Positions 44,918-56,063 of a DNA stretch of 64,000 nt are shown here, one piece after another. A program made the translations under genes and the position numbers. This DNA comes from Favolaschia claudopus (lineage: Eukaryota > Basidiomycota > Agaricomycetes > Agaricales > Mycenaceae): assembly GCA_037176885.1 (NCBI GenBank), contig JAWWNJ010000086.1, positions 992,001-1,056,000 of the forward strand, read 5' to 3'. Position 1 is the first letter of the stretch. Each line of letters starts with the position of its first letter. The notes beneath the pieces are model-generated. The model saw only the letters and a program-made list of their open reading frames with translations. It was not told the DNA's origin and made no database searches.

Positions 44918-45567
44918 CAGTGGCTGCAGAAAACATTGCAACATGATGGTTTGAGTCATCAACAAGGTCTCTGGGCTCAAACAAAGTTCTGGACATGAAA
45001 TATGAGTGAAATGAAGTTTTCTGGGCCACTTACCCTATTACCATATATGGTAATCGAAGTACAGTCAATTTTTCTGATGTATTTTTTTACACCGCACTTT
45101 TCAGCACTCAACACTACGGGAAAACGGCCATCACAGGATGAAAGTACTCTTTAATACGATCTCAGTCATATATTACTTGACCTACTTTGCTGCAGATTTG
45201 AACTCGCAACGGCCCGCGGAAGTTGCCGATTTTGGCTCAAAAATGCAAAAATCCTGAAAATTTGGTCAAAATTGCCATCTTGCAGCGGTTATTGCGGACT
45301 CAAATCTGCAGTAAACTAGGTAAAGTAATATATGACTGAGGTTGCATTAACGAGTACTTTTATCCTATGAAGACTGTTTTTCACTGAAGTGAAAAGTGCC
45401 CCGAAAATAAATACCTTCAAAAATTCATTGCACTCAAATTACGGTAATGGGCTAACTCGCCTAAAAAATTCCATTTCATTCATATTTCGTGTCCCGGACT
45501 TTGTTTGAGCCCAGAGACCCCGTCAAACATCCAAAACACCACGTTGCAATGTTTTCTGCGGCCACTG
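44918..45567. mobile_element. Palindromic foldback MITE (650 bp, TA target)
   Basis: Terminal arms CAGTGGC(T/C)GCAGAAAAC(ATTGCAAC) extend for about 130 bp, and inner parts pair again (AAAGTACTC near 45141 and 45350; CAGTCATATATTACTT). TA flanks (44916-44917 and 45568-45569). The whole unit can fold into one long hairpin. An isolated right-arm relative lies at 47798-47880. Confidence 0.85.
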
Positions 45568-45793
45568 TATATAATCCTGTACTTACATCGCTGTACTCTA
45601 CCGAACTCCAACGAGGTTCCATACGTCGCAATATTCTCAGGTTCTTACTTCAACAGAAGATACCATGTTAAGGGCCGCAGAACATTTTTAGTCGCCGTGT
45701 CGGAACATCCGAAATGGACTGACATGGTCATATATGCTGCCATCATGGCTGGGCAGGCAGTCAGGCCCGAGGCTCGGTTTGGCCGGCAGAATC

Positions 45794-45837
45794 ATCCCAC
45801 AGGGTAACCATCACTTTTGATGGTTACCCCGTGGGAT
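45794..45837. repeat. Perfect-stem hairpin
   Basis: ATCCCACAGGGTAACCATCA and TGATGGTTACCCCGTGGGAT pair with one mismatch around a 4 nt loop (CTTT). Function unknown. Confidence 0.7.
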
Positions 45838-45886
45838 ACCAGAACTTTGCACAGCCATCCGGATTTTGGGATCCTCAGACAAAAGG

Positions 45887-45909
45887 GGGAGCAAGCTCCC
45901 CCAATAAAA
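45887..45909. repeat. Hairpin GGGGGAGC-AA-GCTCCCCC
   Basis: Identical to the hairpin at 25764-25785, again followed by AATAA. Confidence 0.55.
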
Positions 45910-47051
45910 TCCCATAAACACCTTAAACATAATTTATAGTTGAGAGTATAAAATAGAATAAAATACCTCAGAAAATACCACGCTACACAGCTCTTCAATT
46001 GGATTGAAGGGTGAAAGAGTTTTGTTATTGCCCGCCCGAAATCCCTGATCGACGCCAGTCAGGACTTATCACCCTCGTCAGGCTGATCAGCCTGATCAGG
46101 AGGGCTGGTAAGGTTCAGTAATCAGTCAATAACCCTTGAACTTAGCGAACCGAAGCGCCACACTTCGATGTTTTGCAATGCTGGACGGATAATTCAGTTT
46201 GGAAACCCAGGTTTCTGCCACTCTTGTGTAGAAACCCCAAGTGCAGATGCTTAACAGAAACCCTTCCAGTTTGGGAAGGAGGTGCCGAGGATGCTGGCGG
46301 CGCCGGCAGCAACGCTGCAGACAAGTACATGGGCTTTGAATGTTTCTGTCGCTTGATTTCGTTGTGAAATGCGTACCAGACTGTTTAAGAACCTTGTGTG
46401 GGGGCTCTTTGGTCTATTTCTGAGAGTGGTTCCGCTCCGGGATCTTTTGGCCGATACATGCCGAAGATGAAGGGCCAAGAGCGATACACGGGAGCCAGTG
46501 GCAAATCTGATTCTCGCACCTACAGAGCATCCATCAAAGCTAGCAGAGTGCGTGCTGGGCGCCGAAAACCAATCTCACAAATACATTTCCAGTCCCATCA
46601 CTTTCTGCCGAAGAGTCGGCATCAGCGGCCTCTCGGCATTTCAACAAATCTCAATAAAACACAATCGGGCTGGCAAAAAGAGATTTTCAACGAGGGAAAG
46701 GGGGAAGAAACTTACCTCTCGCGTTAACGCTGACCATGCAAAGCACCCAAAGCGCCGCCGCCATACTCAGCTGAACGGGCCGTTGAAGATTCGACCGATC
46801 CCATCAAAGTCGCCGTAAGCGGTCGACATCCTTCAGGGTTCCTACCTAGTGAAAAGAAAGTGGGACAAAATACATATATGTGCATGCCTTTTGCGTGTTT
46901 TTACAGTAAAATTGAAAGAGTCTTGACGAGCACCCCAAACATTATTGCAGAAAAACCTGAGTTTCTCCGGGCCAACAAGGCTAAATACAGGATGTTCTCC
47001 CAAGGCTGGAATATGCAGACAATTGGCAGCTAGGCTCGACTGTGGTGGGTG
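45910..47051. other. Unassigned region
   Basis: Weak frames (46398-46818, +, basic) without motifs. Confidence 0.25.
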
Positions 47052-47169
47052 TTATGTCGACAGACAGACTGGTCGATCTGAGTTTGAATTACGTGTACAA
47101 AAATATTGGGCGCCTGGAACCTCGGCCCAGCCAGCCACAGCAATCTCGAGACCCCATTGCGGAGCGATG

Positions 47170-47520
47170 AATCGAGGCTTTGAGGGAAGAAAAACCCTTA
47201 CACTAAAAGCGAGCCGGTTTGCGAGAACTAGCCGACTGGGGGATACGAAGTTGTATACAATCTTGGTCTCACGTTGTTTTCCGATCCAGGAACCTTGGAC
47301 GGCGTTACCTTTCTCCTCCAGTTGCTTATCCACCTCCGTTTTCAGTTGGATGGCGCCGTCGGCGTCGGCAGCGGTGAATGTCTGACGGGATTTGTCGAGC
47401 CCCTTGCTTACTTTCCACATCATCCACTTCGCAGGGTATTCCTCGACAAGCCGCAGCATGACGTCTTGAAGGATGTCCGGACGGGGGATGGGGGAGAGGT
47501 GAGATTCAAGGGAAGCATAG
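47170..47520 (-). CDS. Uncharacterised exon-like ORF
   Basis: A minus-strand frame reads PRPDILQDVMLRLVEEYPAK then WMMWKVSKGLDKSRQTF and VDKQLEEKGNAVQGSWIG, with ATG at 47459 and an open frame beyond it upstream. A possible donor (AACGTGAGA) lies near 47265. It looks like a protein-coding exon, but I recognise no family. Confidence 0.35.
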
Positions 47521-47797
47521 ACGTACGTAGTCGAGGGGGATGAGATTGGTGCTCACAGGGCGCAGCCTGAGCGGCGGAAGGCGGTTATCGAGGTGCGCTT
47601 CCTCGAGATTGAGTGGAGCGCTGTTCAGATGCCGACTCAAAAGGCTAGCCGAGAACAAGATAACTAATAACAGGTGCTCTGCGCCCTCGATTGTGAGAAA
47701 TGTGATTTACGTGTTGATAACAGTGTCATAAAGTTACTAGTATCATCGTGTTCGGACTTGCGCTTCTGACCCTTGGTTAAACCTTTTAAAGAAGTCA

Positions 47798-47880
47798 CTG
47801 CACTCGAATTATGGTAATGGGGTAAGTTGCCCAAAATTTTTCATTTCACCCATATTCCGGCCCTCAAAACTCTGAGAATC
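47798..47880. repeat. Remnant of the 650 bp foldback family
   Basis: GCACTCGAATTATGGTAATG, TTGCCCAAAA and TTTTTCATTTCACCCATATT follow the right arm of the 44918-45567 element (TTACGGTAATGG..., TTCATTTCATTCATATT) with mismatches. Confidence 0.6.
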
Positions 47881-48066
47881 TCGGTTTGAAATTCAAAATT
47901 TGAAAACGACTTATACAGTGCCAGACACGTAATTTCTAGGCAGACGCACTTCTCTTAACTGACAATTGGACCGATCCACAAGGGCCGACACAGTGTGCCA
48001 TGGATTAGGTATTAGCCTTGGAAGCCTTGCGTCAGTCATGGACCACTTGTTCAGGTGACAAACCAA

Positions 48067-48861
48067 TTACCAGATGCCATGTAGATTGAGTTGACGCAGC
48101 ATAGGTAACGTCAAAGCGTCAAGTAAATCTTCGCGAGGTGTTTCCTCCGCATTTCCTATCAATGTCAAGCTCTGCAATTTTGGAAAACTTGGGATCGCGA
48201 GGAGAAGATCGTCGCAGTCCACTATCACTGCACGAAAGCACGAAAGATTCTTAGCTTCACTAAGAATTGTCGCGCACTCTTGTGGGGAAAGAAGGGTTGC
48301 CTCCAAGTGAGATAGGTTAGCCCACGGCAAAGCGATAATGTCGGGCTCGAAGCACACGGATAACCTCACAGAGTGCAGTTGAGGAGCATCGCTGAACAAT
48401 GAGATCGGATGATCTGGGCCTGGCATGGGGGCATCGCACGGTCCCAACATCAAGCTTCGGAGAAAAGGCGTCTGCCCACGAAGTAAATCCATGCATTCGA
48501 AGGGAAGAGTCAATGAGATGTGTTCCCAGCGCGCTGAGTGGGCGACCAATGTGGTGATGAAGCTGGTCAAAGCTTCCTTTATCCAAGGACCGTCGGTGGG
48601 GAGGTAGATCCCGATAGAAAGTCGGAGGCAACCTGATCGCTGGAGCCAGCAATTGAGGATTTGAGAATTCAAGGAGAGGGATGCCCGCGTATAGAGCGAA
48701 AATGCCCGCCATAAAGATGGCGACAATAGGGCAACGGATCGCCACTGGAAGCATACATTGCCATAGAAGCTGTAGATGCAAACCCTGTGGCCTTGCCGGA
48801 TAGTCAGGCAAACAGTGCTGAAAAATCAGCGTTGTGATCTCAAAAGGCAAGGATAGAACTG
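48067..48861 (-). pseudogene. F-box/LRR-type protein, frameshifted
   Basis: After a likely acceptor (AATTGCAG) the frame reads LSLPFEITTLIFQHCLPDYP, an F-box start (substrate receptors of SCF ubiquitin ligases). A one-base shift near 48757 is needed to continue FQWRSVALLSPSLWRAFSLY. The rest (LFSDAPQLHSVRLS, IPSFPKLQSLTLIGNAE, LPMLRQLNLHG) has leucine-rich repeats typical of mushroom F-box proteins. It stops at 48067, short for the family (usually 400-600 residues). A donor (GGTGAGTGG) near 48918 suggests one upstream exon, beyond which foldback DNA begins. Confidence 0.75.
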
Positions 48862-49200
48862 CAATTTATCAACAGTATTACATACCTCCCCAGGTCGTAA
48901 GCGTAACACCACTCACCACCGTAGACTGCCATTAGGACTAGAGGAGGGCCTGCCCTGAGCCGTATCAGAGGGAAAAGCCCAACCTTTTAGAGAGTTGTCG
49001 GAGCAAGCGGACGCCGGTTGGAGAAAGTGATGACGACGTGCAGCAATGGGATACGGTGCGCCGACTGATGCCACAGATCGACCGAAGGAAAAGTTTTTCT
49101 GCTGTTTGTGAGGCCGCGGGGGGTGAGCACCCGAACAGTGGATTTTGGATTGCATTAGAGTACAGACTTTGTCTCTACTCTTTTCTAGTAGTCTCGGATT

Positions 49201-49472
49201 CCTACGTAGTCCTTGTAGGCGTAGAGCAGAGCTGTTTCCTAATCGGTAATTACAATGACAGCGTTTGACGTTTGATTGATTTTGAAGGTGATGGGAAAAA
49301 GGGCGGATAAACGTCTGTGAAGGTGATGGGAAAAAGTGGCCCAGACGTTTATCCGCCCTTTTTCCCATCGCCTTCAAAATCAATCAAACGTCAAAAATGT
49401 CATTGTAATTACAGATTAGGAAATAGCTCCGAGCCCTCTCGGATTGCGGATAAACGTCTGGGTTTCCGAGAC
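49201..49472. mobile_element. Foldback MITE (272 bp, TA target)
   Basis: Arms pair almost completely (CCTAATC(G/T)GTAATTACAAT, GATTGATTTTGAAGG, GGGCGGATAAACGTCTG). TA flanks (49199-49200 and 49473-49474). The GGATAAACGTCTG motif appears three times. Confidence 0.8.
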
Positions 49473-49586
49473 TACTCAGTTGAATATAATGTCCTTGCAG
49501 ATCGTCCAATAAGAAAATAATCTCAGATATTCCCTATGACCGGAAAAACTGAATGGACTCTCATTGAAAAACCATTATGATAGGTC

Positions 49587-49810
49587 AAAAGTACTCGAAA
49601 GGTGGACCTAGTTGGCACTTTGTTTTAATGGAATTGACCCCGATTTGAGCTCGCAATGTCCCGTCCAAGTTCGGCATTTTGACCCAAAATAGCAGAAAAT
49701 CCAATAAAAATAGTCAAAATGCCCAACTTGGACGGGCCGTTGCGGGCTCAAAAACGATCCAATTCCATCTAACTAAAGTGTTAAATGGCTTTATTTTTCA
49801 AGTACTTTCA
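49587..49810. mobile_element. Foldback element, third type
   Basis: AAAAGTACTCGAAAG at the left pairs with CTTTATTTTTCAAGTACTTTC at the right. The centre pairs through AAGTTCGGCATTTTGAC and GTCAAAATGCCCAACTT. Its arm contents (GAG/CCCGCAA..., AAAGTACT) resemble the inner arms of the 44918-45567 element. Confidence 0.65.
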
Positions 49811-49877
49811 GGCTGGGGCCTTTGAATTGGCCTTCGCAAGTCAGAGACAAACCAATGCGATGGAAAATCATATATTA

Positions 49878-50076
49878 GAGAGGTTGTGCGAGCGACCGAG
49901 GTCGCTTTTTAACACCTCAGATCTCCGCAGCGATGAATACCAGGTGTGAGCTCCAAGCGACCTAGAAGAGTATTGTCCTGGGACATTCCTAGGTCGCTTG
50001 GGTCTCACATCTGAAACGGCTCGTTGTGGAGATCTAAGCGGTTTAATAGCGACCTGGGTCGCTCGCACAACCTCCC
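49878..50076. mobile_element. Foldback MITE (199 bp, TA target)
   Basis: Ends GAGAGGTTGTGCGAGCGACC and, reversed, GGGAGGTTGTGCGAGCGACC, with arms of about 85 bp containing AGATCTCC and AAGCGACCTAG. TA flanks (49876-49877 and 50077-50078). Confidence 0.82.
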
Positions 50077-50078
50077 TA

Positions 50079-51422
50079 TTATAGGTTCACTACATCCTAC
50101 TAGGTTGGCTATCAGGCTACGGTGCATTTCTAGTGGTAAAGGCACTGGACCTCTCTGGACTGTTTTCAATTTTAGGTCTTCACTCCAATTTTGCTGTCAA
50201 TTACAGCTGAACTTTCATATGGGTGATAGGTTTGCACTACTGCTGGTTTCGAAAGATGATAATAAGAATCCGTAGGTTCATTTGCAATAGGAGTTTTGAG
50301 GTGGATCTGCTTGTGGTGTCGATAAAGAAAATGCAAATAGTAGGAATCGAACCAAAACAATATCAATCCAGGCCCTTGACAGTCATACCCACTAAGAAGC
50401 CCATAGACTAAGCAGCTATGTGTTGGTTCCTTCTTGCAAGGACAAGTCGCGACGAAAAGTAACAGGACAGAAAACATCTGATCGCTGCATTTCCTGCCGA
50501 GAAAAATTCCCATTTCGGGAACGCACGTGGAGGCGGAATTGCAAGAGTCCGGTTTACCGATCGATCAGCTGGGTGCACATAATGCACATAAACACAGCCA
50601 CTTGCGGCGGCTTCTTCGGCGCAGTCATTCTCAGAGGAAAATGAAGGCTGCTGTCCCGGAAGTACTGTGGCATCCCATGGCACAAAGCTCAATGTGAGAT
50701 GTGCTTTTTTCCTGCATAAATTGTCGATAATTTGGGAGCCTGGAGGGCCAACGAAAATGTGTTATGTGGCTACGACCAGCACTACAATTCACGTCCGGCG
50801 ACTTTGGAAATGGTCACAAGCCACGGTGTATCACTCAAAATTAATATTATGCGCTGTTCGTGTCGCTTAATGTCAAGAAATGCGGCCGAGGTGAATCATT
50901 TTATTACTTATTTGCTTCGTTACTCTACTCAGGCTCATCCATCCTATTCAATGGCTGGATTGTACCCTGGAGAGTCAATTTCAATGTTTTTCATGCCACA
51001 GGATAGTTCTCCAGGCCATCTATCTACATCCATGTCACAAACTTCAATGGAAATGTTACTCTCCCAATTTTTGATCTGCACTCAATTTTAAACATATCCT
51101 TAACATATCCTTCATTCTCAATGCCCCTACAGTGTAGTTAAAATGTCAATGGTGAGCTGGTGTAAGCAGCACTTGAGTTTTTACAATCCTGAAATTCTCC
51201 TTCTCTTTCCTTTTTCGAATTCTTTTTCGCGTTTTTCCCCTTCCGGCTACCCAGTACTATGATCGGAAAACCGCCCATCCACCCTCGACGAGCATCACAT
51301 GACATCTCCTTTTTCGAATAAACCATTAATATTAAGATAACGAAGAGGAATGAGCCAAATCCCCTCGACCAGTAGTCCCGGAAACCCAGACCTTCCGGCG
51401 TAGTCCTAGTGGGCGTAGTGCA
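50079..51422. other. Unassigned region
   Basis: Short frames only. A tRNA-like GGTTCGATTCC on the minus strand at 50341-50351 does not fold as a tRNA. Confidence 0.25.
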
Positions 51423-52204
51423 GGCCAGGAGCCAAAGACGTTGGGCGTGGGGTAGGAATTCGTTGTGAAATTGTTTTGACGCGGGGGTTGGATGTAGCAA
51501 GTGCATGCCTGCGGGTTGCCGCATTGGCAGGACGGCGAGGCCATGGGAGTTCACAAGAGGGAGGGTTGGAATGGAGTATACTTAATTACCGTAGATTCAA
51601 GTAACGCGTCACATCGACCTTTGAATTGAAGCTATTTAGTTTTCGTAACACGTCACAAGGCAATTTTGGCCCATTTTCCCATCAAAATTGATCGGCAAAA
51701 TGCGAAAAATCGCCCAAAAAGGGAATTTCATCAAAGTTGAATCATCGGAAAGTTGAATCTAAACAATAACATGTCACACCCGGTGAATCTATGGTCGAAA
51801 TAGTACAGTATATATAACATTTCGGAGGTATCTATTGCGCGTACCTTGGACCCTGAGTGCGCCAACGCACTATCCCGACGCGCCACCTTTGCGTCATATT
51901 TCCAGCTCTGTGTGGGGCGTTTCGCATTCTCCGTAGCAGCCAGGCGGTGACGTCGACGCCAAGCGAGGTTGAGGTGAATCATAGGAGGATTGGTTCGCGG
52001 CAGGAACGCGCTAACCGGTGAGCGGGAGGACGAGGATTGTGCTTGACGCGCCAGTCACTCAGTGACGCTGTCAAAAGTGTCACAGTGCCTGTTTTGGGGG
52101 CCGAGGCGAGGCGAGCTGGCATCACCTCGAGGTGCCGTTTATGGTAACGGGCCGAGTTGGAGCTGAACTCAGCTCGGAGCTAACTCCAGCTTCCGGCAGC
52201 ACTA
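51423..52204 (-). mobile_element. hAT element 5' fragment, interrupted by a MITE
   Basis: This is the reverse complement of 28357 to about 28925: TIR end GGCAGCACTA at 52204, the GAGTGACTGGCGCGTC leader and the first codons of the transposase (MASPSCQCGNPQACT). A 228 bp MITE splits it at 51581-51808. The rest of the element is absent. Confidence 0.92.
51581..51808. mobile_element. CTGTACTATTTCGACC MITE, second copy (228 bp)
   Basis: Reverse of 34053-34286. The right end (GGTCGAAATAGTACAG, TA) is intact and the left end is eroded. About 10 bp of hAT sequence is missing at the junction. Confidence 0.88.
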
Positions 52205-52334
52205 CTTCGTTGTCGAAATTTGTAGTGTTCGTCGGAAATTTTGCAGAAGAGTGTTAGGGAATGATTCTGTGCAGGTAATCTGCCCCTCAAACTGTCCTCC
52301 CTTCATTCAATTTGAGCCGATTTCGCTGCCAAAG

Positions 52335-52475
52335 GAAATGTCCAAAGCCATGGCTCACCTGGCTTGGCTTGGCCCGGAATATTTCAAGCCAGGAGCCAGA
52401 GCCAGACGAAGCCAGAGAAATGGCTTGGCCTGGCTTGCCATGGCTTGGCTTGGCTGGCTTCTGGCTTCAGCAAAA
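52335..52475. repeat. TGGCTTGGC simple-sequence tract
   Basis: Irregular tandem TGGCTTGGCC/TGGCTTCTGGC units, with an inverted AGCCAGAGCCAGA section in the middle that can pair with the flanks. Confidence 0.75.
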
Positions 52476-52503
52476 CACTACCCCCATTTGCACGTCGATA
52501 CGA

Positions 52504-52812
52504 TCCGGGCCAGGGCAAGCAAGCGACGCCCGATATACCAAGAAGAAAGTCAAACACGGCGGCGGGAGTGTGATGGTGTGGGGGTGTGTTACCCGATATG
52601 GAGTCGGACAACTTCACCGGATCGACGGAATCATCGACCGCTTCGGTTACACCGACATCCTGGCCGAAACCCTCCCGCGGACCCTCGACAAGCATGATTT
52701 GGATCGCTCGACTGTCTATTTTCAGCAGGACGGCGATTCAAAGCATCGCTCCAAGCATGCTTTGGGGTGGCTCGAGCTTGAAGGCTTTGAGGTTCTTCCC
52801 TGGGCACCAAAA
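52504..52812 (+). pseudogene. Tc1-type transposase fragment
   Basis: The same family as 22233-22874: GGGSVMVWGCVTRYGVG, DRFGYTDILAETLPRTLDKH and YFQQDGDSKHRSK. It ends at LPWAPK where Ty3 gag sequence begins, and the first catalytic Asp region is missing. Confidence 0.88.
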
Positions 52813-53199
52813 AGTCCGAGCTGAGTGAAGGAAGGCCCGGCCAGCCGAGCGGTCGCCGTCAAAGACGAAAGGGGGGTTCGGTCGAAGGACCGTTTTTGCT
52901 CCTGGGGTGAGGTTGGCAAAGAGTCCTGGACTCTCGGCCGGAGGCTCTGGAGGAGCGGCAGGGGTTGGAGCAGTAGTAGTGGGAGGATTGGCAGCGGTTT
53001 GAAAAAGCTCGATCAGACGGTCAACAGTCCTCTCGAGCCTATCCATCCGCTCAGCAGCGGCAGCAGCAGCGGCGGCAGAGTCGGTCATGGTGGGCTCCGG
53101 AGAGGGGGAGGAGGGGGCAAGATTCGCGGTTTGTGCGTCAGAGGCAGCAGAGGAGGAGTCCGACGAAGCGTCTGAAAAATCACCAAAGCGCGCAATCAT
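52813..53199 (-). pseudogene. Ty3/gypsy Gag N-terminal fragment
   Basis: It has the true family start ATG (53199, MIARFGDFSDASSD), then MTDSAAAAAAAAERMDRLER and FVFDGDRSAGRAFLHSART. It is highly similar to the gag at 58407-59650. The leader to about 53230 also matches. It is cut by the Tc1-like fragment. Confidence 0.88.
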
Positions 53200-53371
53200 G
53201 ACCGGTTAATCCCTTGGAGTATTAGGACTCTGTAGCATAGAAAGGAAGAGAACAGATTTTCTAGAATTTTCCGAATTAAAACAATTTTCTGTGACGTTTT
53301 TGATCGTGGGCAAGAATTTTGGTGTAGGGTTACAGGTATAGGATCTAACATATTGACCGCGTACGGAAGGC

Positions 53372-53458
53372 AGCCTGGCAGGCCCTGGATCCTTCCTTTA
53401 CAAGGCAGATCTGGAGGCGGCATTCAGGCATATTCCAATTCACCCAGACCTACATAGT
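53372..53458 (+). pseudogene. Reverse transcriptase scrap (DIRS-like type)
   Basis: The frame SFLYKADLEAAFRHIPIHPD resembles an RT motif block of DIRS-like or tyrosine-recombinase retroelements. Only about 29 codons remain, so the class is uncertain. Confidence 0.5.
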
Positions 53459-53628
53459 CGGGCACCCCCAAAGTGCCGCCACCGCCGCGGTACTGCCGCC
53501 GGTTGCCGCCAATGACCGCCAAGAGTGTTGGTAAAAGTGACGCCTCCATGGCGGCACTTTTGTCACAATGTCACACTGCCGCCAAACCCTTCGTTTGAGC
53601 GCTGCCGCTGCCGGCCACAGACTGGGGC

Positions 53629-53832
53629 TGATTTTTTTTTGCTGGATTCCTTGCCCGCGGCGCCGCACTACCGCTCGCTGCACTCGCGGTGCGCGGCGCC
53701 GTCGGGAAGGTTGGTGGGAACCGGGGCAACATCTCGACATCAGGCAGCAACATCTCGACATGGTCCCGTGGTTTCGTGTCAAAGTCACGTTACTTTTCAC
53801 GTGTGCTGATCCTTGTGTTTTCATGTATAGGA
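53629..53832 (-). mobile_element. GC-rich Helitron-like cassette (partial)
   Basis: On the minus strand the 5' end TCCTATACATGAAAACAC is preceded by AGCTCG, the 3' end of another cassette, suggesting tandem insertion. It shares GTCAAAGTCACG/CGTGACTTTGAC and GCCGCACTACCGCTCGCTGC modules with the other cassettes. The 3' end is not recognisable. Confidence 0.6.
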
Positions 53833-55083
53833 CGAGCTATGGGACCCAAGGGGGTACTGAAACCGAAAAAAAAGACCTCATGCTGCATTTTTTATTAGAG
53901 ACCCTTCTCCGGGACCCGCCCTACCACGTGACCTCCGAATAAGGAAGTTACCATCAAATTCACCCATTTCTCGGTCAATTCGAAACCGAATGCCTTGAGA
54001 CAGGTCCCCAGATATTAGTATAATGGAGATCCCTCCATTCCAACCCTAAAATGTGCTTCAAAAAATTGAACATATCTTAGGTGTGCTTTTGCCAAACACA
54101 GCCAAGCTGATGGCCGATGCTTCCATATTAGGACGACTTGACAAGAATGGCTTTGTTTCGACCAGAAAGTGGTCAAAACTTATGGCACACATACTGTCTC
54201 ATAATTAAAAACGCAACAATGTGCTGTGGTTTTCGAATTTTTTCAACAATGCGAATGGTTTTTGCCTCAAAAAACACAATGCGACGATTTTTGTCCCGGA
54301 AAAAACACAATCTGTGGCCGCGCTTCCATAAACGTGACAATAGCGGCCCTCAAGCCGCGCAAATGACAATGTAATTCTCTCAACACGAAATCGACAGAAT
54401 ACTGAACATGAACCTGCCGAGCTATGCCGCTACCCCATCACTTCCGGATCGCTGGGACGGTTGATTCCCGGGCAACATTACTTTCAGCAACGCTTCAAAC
54501 GCGACGAAGGTACAGTCAGGGTCTAAAAAGGTCCCAATATACCGCGCGACAGCCTATAACTCGGACCCCACCACTTGGCCCACAGGCAAATTGAGTTCTA
54601 ATTGAAAAGACTAAGACTAATTCTGAGTGAGGCTAGCAAAGAAAAAACTCCTCTGATCAGGGAGCATTGGAAGTTTCAAGTAAGTCTTAGTACACGAACA
54701 GAGTCTTGTTCATACCTGAGTCCACTGGCAAGTGTTCTCATAAACTTCAGAATGGAAACTGCTACACAGTTGAAGCATTTAAACAGACATCAGTGGTACA
54801 TCAGATCCCCTCAGTGCCGAGGCTCTGCCGAGCTATTTACAAAGTTATTAAGTTCACATTGCGTTTTTTCGAACATCGTAGGCGGATTGTGATCTTTGCC
54901 GGAGAAATTCAATCATGAATTGTGATTTTTTCACCCACTTCATTGTGTTTTTGGAAAGGCTAATTATGAGACACTATACCGCCCATAAAAACTGATTGGA
55001 AATAACAGAAACAACACTTTTTACTCATTTTACGGACTCACAGGCTGGTCCCTGTGCAAAAATTAAAAGGTCATTATTTTTTT
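53833..55083. other. Unassigned region
   Basis: AT-rich. Repeated AAAAACACAATG/ACAATG motifs around 54200-54370. No gene. Confidence 0.3.
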
Positions 55084-55332
55084 TTTATCGACCTCCTCGC
55101 CTGACCCACCCTCCCTGCCCGGTGTGCCGGCTTCTCCGGCCCGCACCCCCTTGATGGGACCCGTGCCTTCGCCACTCAGGACCTTCAGCAGTTCACTTGC
55201 AAGGCCGACGGCGCCGCACTGCCGCTCGCTGCACTCGCCGGCGCGCGTCGCCGCGGGGGAGGGTGTGGGTAAGTTCACGTGCTGCGCACGTGGTTTCCTG
55301 TCAAAGGCTGTGCCGTGCTCTTTTAAAGTATA
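55084..55332 (-). mobile_element. GC-rich cassette Y (variant)
   Basis: On the minus strand it begins TATACTTTAAAAGAGCACGG directly after the 3' end of cassette X, contains GGCGAGTGCAGCGAGCGGCA and ends in an A-rich stretch without the standard 3' end. Confidence 0.65.
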
Positions 55333-55549
55333 CAAGCTTTAGCTCCCTGCCTCCGGCACGGCCGACTCGCTGCGCTCGCCGACCTCCCTTCGTTCGGTCA
55401 CACAGCTTGTTGGGGCTGGCCGCCCCAAACCCCGCTGCGCTCGCTCCGCTCGCGACGTCTCGCACGATCTCAACATCTCGACATTGACCCCGTGATTTTC
55501 TGTCAAAAGTCACGCGACTGATGGCCTGGCCCTCTTTTCAAGTATAGGA
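55333..55549 (-). mobile_element. GC-rich Helitron-like cassette X (217 bp)
   Basis: On the minus strand: A, then TCCTATACTTGAAAAGAGGG, hairpin-prone GCGAGCGGAGCGAGCGCAGC, and GGCAGGGAGCTAAAGCTTG followed by T. No target duplication. It is the same length as cassette Z and differs by a few bases. Confidence 0.8.
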
Positions 55550-55551
55550 TG

Positions 55552-56050
55552 TATAGTTTCGCTCAATTCGTATGTCACGCGTCACAGGCCTGAAAATTTA
55601 CGAATTTTTTCGTGCCTGTCACAGGTCACCGAGGGTTCTTACGAATAGCGAAAACCAGTCACAAATTTTGCCAAAAGGCGCTGAAAAATCAGAAATTTCT
55701 TCCGGCGCGGCCCTGGTCGTGCCGCGCCAGGCCGCGCTTTCATAACTTGATTTCTTGCATCGGCTGCGCGTGCCATCTCCGGCTTGATGTGATTGACGTG
55801 TTCTCGCCACTAATCTGGGCAAAAAAGTAGCCAAAAAGTAGAAATCTCAAGAAAACTTGTGATAGAGTGCAAAAAATGCGAGGCGCGTACCTGCACGTAC
55901 ACAGTTGGTTCCCACTTTGTTTCCCCGCCAGAATATACCAATTTACGAAATTTTTTTCCCTGTCACGCGCCGGCCCAGGCATTTACGAATATCCAAGTTC
56001 GAATCGCGATGTCACAGGTCACAGGCCAGGAGAATTGACCGAAACTATAC
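55552..56050. mobile_element. GTCACGCGTCACAG-family MITE (about 500 bp)
   Basis: The ends TATAGTTTCGCTCAATTC and, reversed, TATAGTTTCGGTCAATTC are followed by GTCAC(GC)GTCACAGGCC-type repeats. A right-hand TA is at about 56051-56054; the left end has lost its last bases at the junction with cassette X. TTTACGAATTTTTT repeats inside. Confidence 0.7.
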
Positions 56051-56063
56051 AGTAAGTAGGATA

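Noticed and set aside
50341..50351. GGTTCGATTCC on the minus strand, like a tRNA T-arm/B box
   Set aside because: The flanking sequence does not form acceptor, anticodon or T stems, and there is no matching A box.
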